From assembly GCA_021234155.1 (NCBI GenBank), contig JAJEKV010000020.1:5444563-5508562 (forward strand): 64,000 bases of DNA. The letters are read 5' to 3'. Below, one piece after another: positions 54,960 to 64,000 of the stretch. Under the pieces are notes generated by a model, which was given only the letters and a program-made list of their open reading frames with translations, ran no database searches and was not told the origin of the DNA. A program made the position numbers and the translations under genes. The stretch is from Isoetes taiwanensis. Its lineage: Eukaryota; Streptophyta; Lycopodiopsida; Isoetales; Isoetaceae. The stretch's first letter is position 1. Each line of letters opens with the position of its first letter.

Positions 54960-55865
54960 ATGAAGTCTGTGTTCCGGCTGTTGAAGCGCCTGCGGCCACG
55001 CCCATCGAAATCGAAGGCAGCAATCTCTGATTGTAGGCTTCCGCTCCACATTCAGGAAGCGGTTGGAGATCACAAGTACACGGTCATATTTTTGCATGGG
55101 CGAGGCAGTACTGGGCCGCTAGTCGCTGCAGCTCTGGCTGCAATGTCCACCTCCTCACCAGGCCATAATCTCTTCAGTTCTTTGCCTGGTGTGAGATGGG
55201 TGTTTCCAAGCGCAGAGCTCCAAAGCCAAGGGTGGTTCAAACCAAGGGTGCCTTCTCGAGCCGATCCAACCTTCCAGCAGGTAAGCCCTGGCCTTAGGTC
55301 TGGCCTTAGGTCTTGCGTTCAATACGTGCAGGAAGTGATCCAGGATGAAATTCGACTGCTAGGCGGTGCTGCTGAGAGGGTGGTGCTCGGTGGGGTGAGC
55401 CAAGGGCAGGCTGCAGCTTTGCATGTCCTGCTTTCAAGCCGTTGCAAATTGGGAGCTTTCGTTGGTGCAAGTGGGTGGTTACCTCTAGCACAGAAAATTG
55501 AACTAATGGGTGATGTTACCAATTGTCTAAGAAAGGAATTAGGTCTGGGAAAGGAGGCTCAAGACGATGGCCTCTCTTCTTCTTCTAAATCTTCCTCTTC
55601 CTCTTCCTCTTCTTCTAAATCTTCTTCGCTGGTTGGCATGCCTGTGTTCTTGGGGCATGGTAGATTTGACACCACTGTCTGTGTGGAGCTAGGAAGGCAG
55701 GCTTGCAGTATCCTCAAGCAGATGAAGGTGGACGTTGTGTGGAAAGAATATGTGGGTGCAGACCTAGAGGGGCACTGGCTGAAGGAACCCGAGGAACTTG
55801 ATGACATTGTTGACTTCTTGAAGACCCACTTAGGCATTCACACACAGTGTGTTGTTGCCACATGA
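54960..55865 (+). CDS. Acyl-protein thioesterase / carboxylesterase-like alpha/beta hydrolase
   Basis: Single-exon gene, 301 residues. Fold landmarks: VIFLHGRGS (oxyanion region, residues 42-50), RWVFPSAELQSQGWF, the nucleophile elbow GGVSQGQA with Ser147, Asp237 in GHGRFDTTV and His272 in LEGHWLKE. This is the phospholipase/carboxylesterase (Abhydrolase_2) family that removes acyl groups from proteins or lipids, in plants including SOBER1-like enzymes. Two features depart from the usual 220-250 residues: a basic N-terminal extension (MKSVFRLLKRLRPRPSKSK), possibly a targeting tail, and a Ser-rich insert at 206-223 before the Asp strand. Substrate unknown. Intact here, broken in the downstream copy. 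Confidence 0.85.
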   Translation: MKSVFRLLKRLRPRPSKSKAAISDCRLPLHIQEAVGDHKYTVIFLHGRGSTGPLVAAALAAMSTSSPGHNLFSSLPGVRWVFPSAELQSQGWFKPRVPSRADPTFQQVSPGLRSGLRSCVQYVQEVIQDEIRLLGGAAERVVLGGVSQGQAAALHVLLSSRCKLGAFVGASGWLPLAQKIELMGDVTNCLRKELGLGKEAQDDGLSSSSKSSSSSSSSSKSSSLVGMPVFLGHGRFDTTVCVELGRQACSILKQMKVDVVWKEYVGADLEGHWLKEPEELDDIVDFLKTHLGIHTQCVVAT

Positions 55866-57169
55866 TACATAACTTTAACTTTCCCGGCAAAAAAAACTGT
55901 GTGTTCACCTGCATCTTAATCTTTACATGACATTGGGACAGGGTTTTTCCCCAATTCTGTCCATAAATTTGAGAAAATTTAGTTGAAGCCGAAAGCTGTG
56001 CAATGAAGTCTTAAAAAAAATGCAAAGCAATTTATGATGTTTAAAGGCAGATGCTTGTCTTCCTTGCTTGTTCACACTGGTTGGTAGATGTTTGTAAGTG
56101 GTTGGTATAGGTTTGTAAGCAGACGTGGTTGGTGGACTATAAGGTGAAATTCCAATATGGAATATGGTTTCTGATTGCGCATATACACTCTAGGAACTTT
56201 TCCCACAGATGCGCATTTTGACAAACTATATATTTTCAACCTTTTCAATCCATGGACATTATCCCAGGGTCAATATATACATTACGTTTTAAAAAGGTCA
56301 GAGCTAAATTCAGACCTTACTGTACAATCAGTCAGCAATGTGGAGGAAAATGCTCATGTGGTGTTTGAAATTTGGCTCATTTGGATGTGATCGTTTAGAC
56401 TTCAATGATATTTCCAACATGTTAAACTGCAAAAGTTTAAAGTGCCTGTGTAGTCTTGCTGGGAAGTAAAGTTGATGGAGGCCATATATTTGTCTTATGG
56501 TATATGATGATTGCATCTTTCCCAAACTGGAGCATTAAAGTTGCATCAACTTTTTAAGAAAAGCAGGTGAATTAGATGAGCCATGTGCTCTTGGTAACAT
56601 GTGCAGTCTAGAATAATTATGATTGAAATGCAGCTAGTCATTTGAAACGGATGGCCTACATACATGTTAGTGCAGTATGATTTGGAGAAGTCATACATCT
56701 ATGTTGCAGTTCAGTTTTCTTGACCCATGCTGCAGAAGCTCAGTTTTCCTGATCCATTGAGTCTCTAGATCGATATTTTTGTCATGTGGTTCTGTTATGC
56801 AGTCTCGTATAAGAAGGTAATGATTATTTAAGAAGGTAATGATCATCAGCTCATTTGCACTAACCTGGTTTTGTTCTTCCATTGAAATGTCCAGATCAGG
56901 AATTTTTAATGCCATTGGGCAAGTTTACCATAGGAATGCAGTATTCCCATGGTAGAGTTTAGTCCACGGAACCTCTACATCAGACAGCTGGGTTGCTTCA
57001 TGTAGTGTGGTTTGGTTGCTTAAGTTTTGCACTATCTCACCATCTACTCTTCGGACGCCCTTGGTCAAAGTACTCGTCCAGTACAAGTAAGTGATGCAGT
57101 GTTGCTGCATGATTTCAAAGAGTAAGCTTTTCTGGATTTATCCCCTCATTCTGCATACCTTTGAAAATT

Positions 57170-57765
57170 TGGAAAACATAACAGGGCAGGCTCATACATG
57201 TGCACATTATTTTGAGTGGTGTTACAAGTGGATGCGTTCATAGGGAATACTTTACTGAAGATCTGTGTCAAATGTGGCACTTTACAAGAGACAAGCTTAA
57301 TGTATTGGGCGTTTGCTTTAAAACTCTTACAATATGCTGTAACATGATGATATCCAATGCATTCTCAATTATCTCAAAAGTATTTGCAATCAAGAGATGT
57401 AAAATATGGCAAAATGCACATGACCAATTAGTTAAAGTAGTTCTTTCATTACATGCCATAAGTGGGCACTCTGGACATGTATGCTAAATGTGGATGCTTG
57501 GAAGAAGGACAAAACATGGATGCAGTTGTGCGCCTGTGCGCCTCAACTTTATGAAGAATACAACATGCAATATCAAGCATTCTGAAAGTGTCCACCTTGG
57601 AGCAAGGCAAGTTGATACATTGGCATGTTATTTAGCAAGGGCTGTCCTAAGTTAAAATCGTGCCTTTGTTGACATGTACACCAAATGTGATGGTGGTCGG
57701 AACATAGACCAGGGCAGGCAAATACATGAGCAGCTCAACAATTGTATGTTTTTCCAGATATTGCC
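57170..57765 (+). pseudogene. PPR-like remnant (plus strand)
   Basis: Scattered frames fit PPR wording: HIILSGVTSGCV, N-T/Y-F-T-E-D-L-C-Q-M-W (for NTLLKMYVKCG) and, near 57700-57750, a GRNIDQGRQIHEQL-like stretch. Many shifts and stops. The first 140 bp recur at the window end (63860-64000). Confidence 0.4.
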
Positions 57766-60006
57766 ATAACGCAAAGGTTCAAAGTAAATTAAAGACCAAG
57801 GGACCTAACGGAAGGTGAAGTGGGGGATTGCAAGGAGAAAAAAAACATAGAATATATACATTGTCAACATGTACCCCTTATGATCCACCCTTCGAAATGA
57901 AAATATAATGAAAATATAATGGTTTGTTGTCAACTATTTTGATACCATGTAGGTATTATGTATTGTTAACATTCTGTATACACAGAACAACTAAATACTT
58001 ATACACAACTATCGTACTAATTAATTATTTTAGTCGTATTTGTATCGTAAACACTGGATTTGCTATATATTGTATTGCATAGGAATTATTCTTTGAAACC
58101 CAAGATACTATATATTGCATCTAGTCATACATTTTGCTTGCACTAGGAAGAATTAAAATTGAGACTAGTATGAAGATTTTATAAGAATTGAAGTTTCAGC
58201 AATGAGATAATTTTAGTTCATGTTTTTATCTGAGACTACTATTATGTTTTGGTGGCATTGAACTGTAAAAGACCAAGTCCATCCATGCAGCCTCTTATTT
58301 TAAAGTCAATCTATAAATCAAACTTTAGATTTTAAATGTTAATCTTTTTGAAAACTAAATTATTGAGAATATTCGAAAGTTTTTTAAGATTTTTATACTG
58401 TAGCAATTTCGTCAATGTTTGAAATTGAATCTTATCCTTCTATATATATGATTATTTAAAAAAGCCGGCTCCAAAAAGGTCATTTTGAATTACATATATC
58501 TACTTTTCGGGTGATAAATTTAGTGTAAAATTGTGTTTTTGGAATTTTGTTGTTTCGGCAACCACGCCCGTAAGTTTGGATCTTGGCTATGGCATTCATC
58601 CTTTCTTTTTTGGCTGCTCCTTCCCTTCTGAATTCCCCAGGCAAGCGTGACTTTCGTAGGGAGCTATGGCGGAAGAGTACTAGAACGCTCTGTAGGTGTT
58701 GTCTTTGTTGAAAATGAACAGGCATGTCCCACATATAGCATGTTCTGGATTTCTTGTATTCAGCCTATGACATTTTGACTCATAGTCACTACCTGTATTG
58801 GCTTATTCTTTAGCTTTTATTGATGGTTATCGATCTATGTTTCAGTATTCAAACATATGATTATGATTTTTATAATTGATTTTTGATCGATGACAACATT
58901 CCAAATCTTCGAGAGCTCTTGCGAAAACATCAGGTTAAATTTGCATCAAGAGCAACGAAAGGATAGATTTCGAGTTCAAAGAAGCAAAGAAGCGTAAAAG
59001 AGAATTTTAAGACAAGATTATAAATAAAGGATATATTTTGAGCTCTGACCGAAAATATAGATTTGAATTTGCACGTGGATAATCTATAGATTTTCCTGAA
59101 GAATTACTGCTACCTTTGTTTCTTATGAAGGCCATTTTTCCTGTAACGACCAACATAAGTAAACAAGGTGCTGCGCACGGAGGGTTGTCCTCCATGGCCG
59201 GAGGGTGAAGTGGCTTAAATCATAGTTCAAAGTCATGTTTCTGAATGTGAAAAGACAAGAGAAAAATGGATGTGCACTTACAGGAAGGGAATAGAGCAAA
59301 GAAAAATGTCTTAGTCTAACATTAAGACTAATAAGTTACAAGGGTCTCAAACGTCAACATCTACGTAGGAAGAAAAAATTCAAGTGGTGATGTGAACTGC
59401 AAAATATAAGATGCACAAGGACGTTATATGTAAGGCAAGCAAAATGGATGTTGTTTGAAGAAATAAGTGCTCTAAATAAGAAATTAATGCAATGCACGCC
59501 CCCCATAATGAATATATGTAAGGGTAGTAGGAACTTTTGCAAATCCTACTAGGGTATAAAAAGGGCCGTTGATGGTTAAGAAAAAATTGCAATTGAGTGG
59601 ATAGAAAAGAATAGCCGCATACCAACCTCAGTAGAAACACTTGCCATCGCCAATCGTGTAACAGTTGCAACACGTCCAGATTTATTTGAGATCTCCCCAT
59701 GATCAATTAAAGAACCCATTGTCTTAAGCCAAGATTTTATCATCTTCAGTCGTGAAAAAGGAACAATCTTCGAATCTGAAGCTAAGCAATAAAATAAAAA
59801 ATCTCAAACTACTTACATTTCCCCTGGGGGATTCATCTTTGATCAGCGTATAACCCATGAGAGTTCAACGGAGGGGTGTTTTTTGGACCATTTGCGTACG
59901 TATACTTAGGGGTTAGGGGTGTTTTTAGACACTGATTTGGAGTAATATCTATACACAGAGGGGTCAAATTGCCTTTTAAAATTGTGTATACAAGGGGGAT
60001 TTTTTG
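57766..60006. other. AT-rich unique part of duplication unit 1, no gene seen
   Basis: No recognisable protein or strong repeat. A minus-strand frame at 58480-58734 is not supported by any motif. Confidence 0.5.
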
Positions 60007-60312
60007 CTACCCTCCGAACGCAGATGCCATACCCCCCTTATATATAAGTGCATCCCCCGGGACATTTCCAGCAGGCCTGTTAATAGAAGTCAGAAACAAA
60101 CTTCTAGGTTCATCATTATCTTTGGCAGGCATATGCCTAAGATATTGTCTAAAATTCATGACGAAATCTGCCTCATGCATGCGAACAGACTCCTCAAAAT
60201 GACTGCTATCATATCTTGTTGCAGTTATCTGATAATTTTTACTTTCCCTCTCACTGTATTCTATAAACTCACCATAGTCATCATTGCCAATAGAAAGTTC
60301 ACTATCTAGCAA
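60007..60312 (-). CDS. Open frame downstream of the HSE promoter repeat, unknown
   Basis: Minus-strand frame ending TAG at 60007. It can be read upstream through FGIRAATELYILLDSEL to about 60355, where the promoter-like repeat ends at GTTCATGAC. Content is hydrophilic and mixed (EFIEYSERESKNYQI ... EADFVMNFRQYLRHMPA). It sits where the first coding exon behind the LTR-like promoter would be, so it may be element-encoded. No family recognised. Confidence 0.35.
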   Translation of the reverse strand: MLDSELSIGNDDYGEFIEYSERESKNYQITATRYDSSHFEESVRMHEADFVMNFRQYLRHMPAKDNDEPRSLFLTSINRPAGNVPGDALIYKGGMASAFGG

Positions 60313-60542
60313 AATATAAAGTTCTGTCGCTGCCCTAATCCCAAACCTGTCATGAACCTACACAAGAACAAGGAAAATACATGGAAAATACGCAAGAAAT
60401 ACGTCAAGATCGGCAAAGAATCTGATATATGAACATGAATCAAGAGCATAATGGCCCGAAGGCAAGCAGGAACACGAGACAGATGCCTAGAAGGCTCAAG
60501 ACTGGCGTTGAACCGGAATGGTTCGACAAGAAGGAGGTGCCT

Positions 60543-60553
60543 CCTTATATATC
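60543..60553 (-). promoter_or_regulatory. TATA-like box of the HSE promoter repeat
   Basis: On the minus strand it reads TAGATATATAAGG, about 70 bp downstream of the HSE. Confidence 0.5.
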
Positions 60554-60622
60554 TAGGTCAACGGTCAGGATCACGCCACTCCAATGGATGAGATCTCGCC
60601 AAGTGTCGTGCATGCATTTAGG

Positions 60623-60640
60623 TTCTAGAATGTTCTAGAA
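60623..60640 (-). promoter_or_regulatory. Perfect four-module heat-shock element
   Basis: TTC-TA-GAA-TG-TTC-TA-GAA on either strand: four alternating modules with correct 2-bp spacing, the consensus for heat-shock factor trimers. Confidence 0.75.
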
Positions 60641-60656
60641 CCTCTTAGGGATCTTT

Positions 60657-63600
60657 CAAGGTTGTGTTGCAAATCTTTCTTGAAGATTAGGAGGTGGATG
60701 TACAGTTCCAACCTTGCAAACATAATATTGGCATAAGATTTCTTGATGTCCTCAATTCAATCTGTATGCCCAGTTCTCTAAAGATATATTTCATACATAT
60801 CTCAGCATGTAACAACCAAAATGCATGGGAGTAGAAGGTTCAGTTACCTGATTGAGCTGTAAATCGTCATTTGAGGCTTTATCATCATCCGAATTGGTAA
60901 AGCACACTATCTTCAACATTGCTAAAAGCTTCAGCCCCTTGGAGATATAACAAAAATTTCTTTATGCTTGCTTGGGTCATTTCTATCTTTGCCAGAATCT
61001 TACTATTCATTCTACACAAATCTAGTAGCTGTGCTTTAGTCAAGTGAATGTCACTGTGCTCCAGGCGATTCCAACTCAGCAACTAAATCAACTTGACAAT
61101 TTATGTTTGTGAACTGGACTACAGAGCAATGAGGATCAATGTGTATTTTTATCTCCAGTGATTTATCGAGGTAATAGATAAAAAGGACAGAGTAAAAGAT
61201 AAACAAGGGCAAAGTACCTATGTTGAGCAAAAGATCAATGATGAGAATACTTGAGATGATAGAAAAAGACAGAGGTCTGCTTAGCAAGTCAGCTGTGGTA
61301 CAAGTATAGATCAAGAATAACTAGTCATTGTGATGAAGCTGGTACAAGGAAAGAACAAGGATATATATAATATAATTAGTGTGCTGGAGGAATACACAAG
61401 AAAACCGATGTGATGAAGCGATCCTAGAAGAGAAACAAACTTGATGGCAACCTTACCAAAGAGAGCTCCTCTCTGCTCCTCCATCGGATCCATAGCCTAC
61501 CGGAACTACTGCTCCGTCGCCAAAATCTGCTCTGTCGCCAAAATCAGCTAAAAAGGGCAAAAAGGCACAGCGGACAAAAAGGCACAGCGGCCAAAAAAAA
61601 AGGGCGGTTTTGTTTTAAGGGAAAGGAGGGTGATGATGCTGAAAAAATGAAGTCTGTGTTCCGGCTGTTGAAGCGCCTGCGGCCACGCCCATCGAAATCG
61701 AAGGCAGCAATCTCTGATTGTAGGCTTCCGCTCCACATTCAGGAAGCGGTTGGAGATCACAAGTACACGGTCATATTTTTGCATGGGCGAGGCAGTACTG
61801 GGCCGCTAGTCGCTGCAGCTCTGGCTGCAATGTCCACCTCCTCACCAGGCCATAATCTCTTCAGTTCTTTGCCTGGTGTGAGATGGGTGTTTCCAAGCGC
61901 AGAGCTCCAAAGCCAAGGGTGGTTCAAACCAAGGGTGCCTTCTCGAGCCGATCCAACCTTCCAGCAGGTAAGCCCTGGCCTTAGGTCTGGCCTTAGGTCT
62001 TGCGTTCAATACGTGCAGGAAGTGATCCAGGATGAAATTCGACTGCTAGGCGGTGCTGCTGAGAGGGTGGTGCTCGGTGGGGTGAGCCAAGGGCAGGCTG
62101 CAGCTTTGCATGTCCTGCTTTCAAGCCGTTGCAAATTGGGAGCTTTCGTTGGTGCAAGTGGGTGGTTACCTCTAGCACAGAAAAATTGAACTAATGGGTG
62201 ATGTTACCAATTGTCTAAGAAAGGAATTAGGTCTGGGAAAGGAGGCTCAAGACGATGGCCTCTCTTCTTCTTCTAAATCTTCCTCTTCCTCTTCCTCTTC
62301 TTCTAAATCTTCTTCGCTGGTTGGCATGCCTGTGTTCTTGGGGCATGGTAGATTTGACACCACTGTCTGTGTGGAGCTAGGAAGGCAGGCTTGCAGTATC
62401 CTCAAGCAGATGAAGGTGGACGTTGTGTGGAAAGAATATGTGGGTGCAGACCTAGAGGGGCACTGGCTGAAGGAACCCGAGGAACTTGATGACATTGTTG
62501 ACTTCTTGAAGACCCACTTAGGCATTCACACACAGTGTGTTGTTGCCACATGATACATAACTTTAACTTTCCCGGCAAAAAAACTGTGTGTTCACCTGCA
62601 TCTTAATCTTTACATGACATTGGGACAGGGTTTTTCCCCAATTCTGTCCATAAATTTGAGAAAATTTAGTTGAAGCCGAAAGCTGTGCAATGAAGTCTAA
62701 AAAAATGCAAAGCAATTTATGATGTTTAAAGGCAGATGCTTGTCTTCCTTGCTTGTTCACACTGGTTGGTAGATGTTTGTAAGTGGTTGGTATAGGTTTG
62801 TAAGCAGACGTGGTTGGTGGACTATAAGGTGAAATTCCAATATGGAATATGGTTTCTGATTGCGCATATACACTCTAGGAACTTTTCCCACAGATGCGCA
62901 TTTTGACAAACTATATATTTTCAACCTTTTCAATCCATGGACATTATCCCAGGGTCAATATATACATTACGTTTTAAAAAGGTCAGAGCTAAATTCAGAC
63001 CTTACTGTACAATCAGTCAGCAATGTGGAGGAAAATGCTCATGTGGTGTTTGAAATTTGGCTCATTTGGATGTGATCGTTTAGACTTCAATGATATTTCC
63101 AACATGTTAAACTGCAAAAGTTTAAAGTGCCTGTGTAGTCTTGCTGGGAAGTAAAGTTGATGGAGGCCATATATTTGTCTTATGGTATATGATGATTGCA
63201 TCTTTCCTAAACTGGAGCATTAAAGTTGCATCATCAACTTTTTAAGAAAAGCGGGTGAATTAGATGAGCCATGTGCTCTTGGTAACATGTGCAGTCTAGA
63301 ATAATTATGATTGAAATGCAGCTAGTCATTTGAAACGGATGGCCTACATACATGTTAGTGCAGTATGATTTGGAGAAGTCATACATCTATGTTGCAGTTC
63401 AGTTTTCTTGATCCATGCTGCAGAAGCTCAGTTTTCCTGATCCATTGAGTCTCTAGATCGATATTTTTGTCATGTGGTTCTGTTATGCAGTCTCGTATAA
63501 GAAGGTAATGATTATTTAAGAAGGTAATGATCATCAGCTCATTTGCACTAACCTGGTTTTTGTTCTTCCATTGAAATGTCCAGATCAGGAATTTTTAATG

Positions 63601-64000
63601 CCATTGGGCAAGTTTACCATAGGAATGCAGTATTCCCATGGTAGAGTTTAGTACACGGAACCTCTACATCAGACAGCTGGGTTGCTTCATGTAGTGTGGT
63701 TTGGTTGCTTAAGTTTTGCACTATCTCACCATCTACTCTTCGGACGCCCTTGGTCAAAGTACTCGTCCAGTACGAGTAAGTGATGCAGTGTTGCTGCATG
63801 ATTTCAAAGAGTAAGCTTTTCTGGATTTATCCCCTCATTCTGCATACCTTTGAAAATTTGGAAAACATAACAGGGCAGGCTCATACATGTGCACATTATT
63901 TTGAGTGGTGTTACAAGTGGATGCGTTCATAGGGAATACTTTACTGAAGATCTATGTCAAATGTGGCACTTTACAAGAGACAAGCTTAATGTATTGGGCG
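60657..64000. repeat. Tandem duplication, unit 2 (incomplete at window end)
   Basis: Matches 53964-57307. The window ends inside it, in the PPR-like remnant. Confidence 0.93.
61647..62553 (+). pseudogene. Acyl-protein thioesterase-like gene, copy 2 (frameshifted)
   Basis: Identical to copy 1 up to LPLAQK. There the run in GCACAGAAAAATTG has one A more than copy 1, ending the frame at 62189 (180 residues) before the catalytic Asp and His. The rest of the gene stays open in another frame to 62553. Either a recent pseudogene or a one-base consensus error in a homopolymer. Confidence 0.85.

Larger units (their letters stand above)
53964..60656. repeat. Tandem duplication, unit 1 (6,693 bp)
   Basis: 53964-57307 matches 60657-64000 almost base for base. 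The second unit runs past the window end, so its length is unknown. Differences are mostly homopolymer lengths plus a handful of substitutions and one 3-bp indel (near 56546/63231). Confidence 0.93.
60340..60656 (-). repeat. LTR-like promoter repeat with perfect HSE, copy B
   Basis: Minus-strand counterpart of 9290-9645, better preserved. From right to left: HSE (60623-60640), GATCTCATCCATTGGAGTGG, TATA-like (60543-60553), CCATTCCGGTTCAACGCCAG, GGGCCATTAT, and TTCCATGTATTTTCC ending GTTCATGAC. It directly abuts the second duplication unit at 60657. Confidence 0.6.

Noticed and set aside
55559-55837. 92-codon acidic minus-strand frame (and its twin at 62247-62525)
   Set aside because: Antisense of the Ser-rich thioesterase segment; the Glu run is the complement of Ser codons.

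Overview
This window is plant nuclear DNA from a transposon-dense genome. The clearest host gene (1229-3813, +) is a nine-exon, plastid-targeted ClpP protease subunit of the land-plant CLPP5 type. The rest is AT-rich sequence full of decayed mobile elements, with short introns. The element mix (Ty3 elements of sushi type, an intron-bearing Penelope-like reverse transcriptase, DDE transposases with Ulp1 or methyltransferase-like partners, small HUH-endonuclease genes) suggests a seed-free land plant such as a fern, but the species cannot be fixed from the sequence.

Layout. 0-6 kb: a retroelement scrap, then CLPP5. 6-8.5 kb: a foldback repeat, then a minus-strand HUH (rolling-circle Rep-like) endonuclease gene with an AT-hook. 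9.3-12.6 kb: a decayed Ty3 gag-pol behind an LTR-like promoter with a heat-shock-element-like motif. 12.6-15.0 kb: a 1.6-kb LTR, a primer-binding site and the start of a gag whose first ten residues are those of histone H3. 15.0-21.2 kb: a broken reverse-transcriptase gene with a spliceosomal intron; its 5' 2.2 kb recurs at 46.1-48.25 kb. 21.2-25.5 kb: a multi-exon transposon gene ending in a Ulp1 cysteine protease. 25.7-26.2 kb: a CA/TG-rich inverted repeat. 26.6-27.5 kb: two tandem paralogous 80-residue genes with matching TATA boxes.

27.7-39.2 kb is probably one large DNA transposon. A DDE-type transposase runs leftward (27.76-30.65 kb) and a long, intron-containing gene with a methyltransferase-like motif runs rightward (31.88-38.93 kb). 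The spacer and the introns carry copies of a 16-bp palindrome, GATCGCGGCCGCGATC. A young non-autonomous LTR element (32983-36029) sits inside the rightward gene. 40-42.3 kb has two small unknown genes and an array of AAGGAATATTCCTT palindromes. 42.6-46.1 kb is another transposase pseudogene whose terminus matches one at 21.2 kb in inverted orientation. 48.7-50.1 kb holds a protein-kinase fragment running in frame into a second HUH gene. 50.8-52.4 kb is a 5'-truncated LINE.

53.96-64.0 kb is a tandem duplication with a 6,693-bp unit carrying an acyl-protein thioesterase-like gene. The gene is open in copy 1 and frameshifted by one A in copy 2. Most differences between the copies are homopolymer lengths, so an assembly or consensus artefact is possible. 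Between the gene-bearing parts lie PPR-like pseudogene pieces and a second copy of the heat-shock-element promoter repeat.
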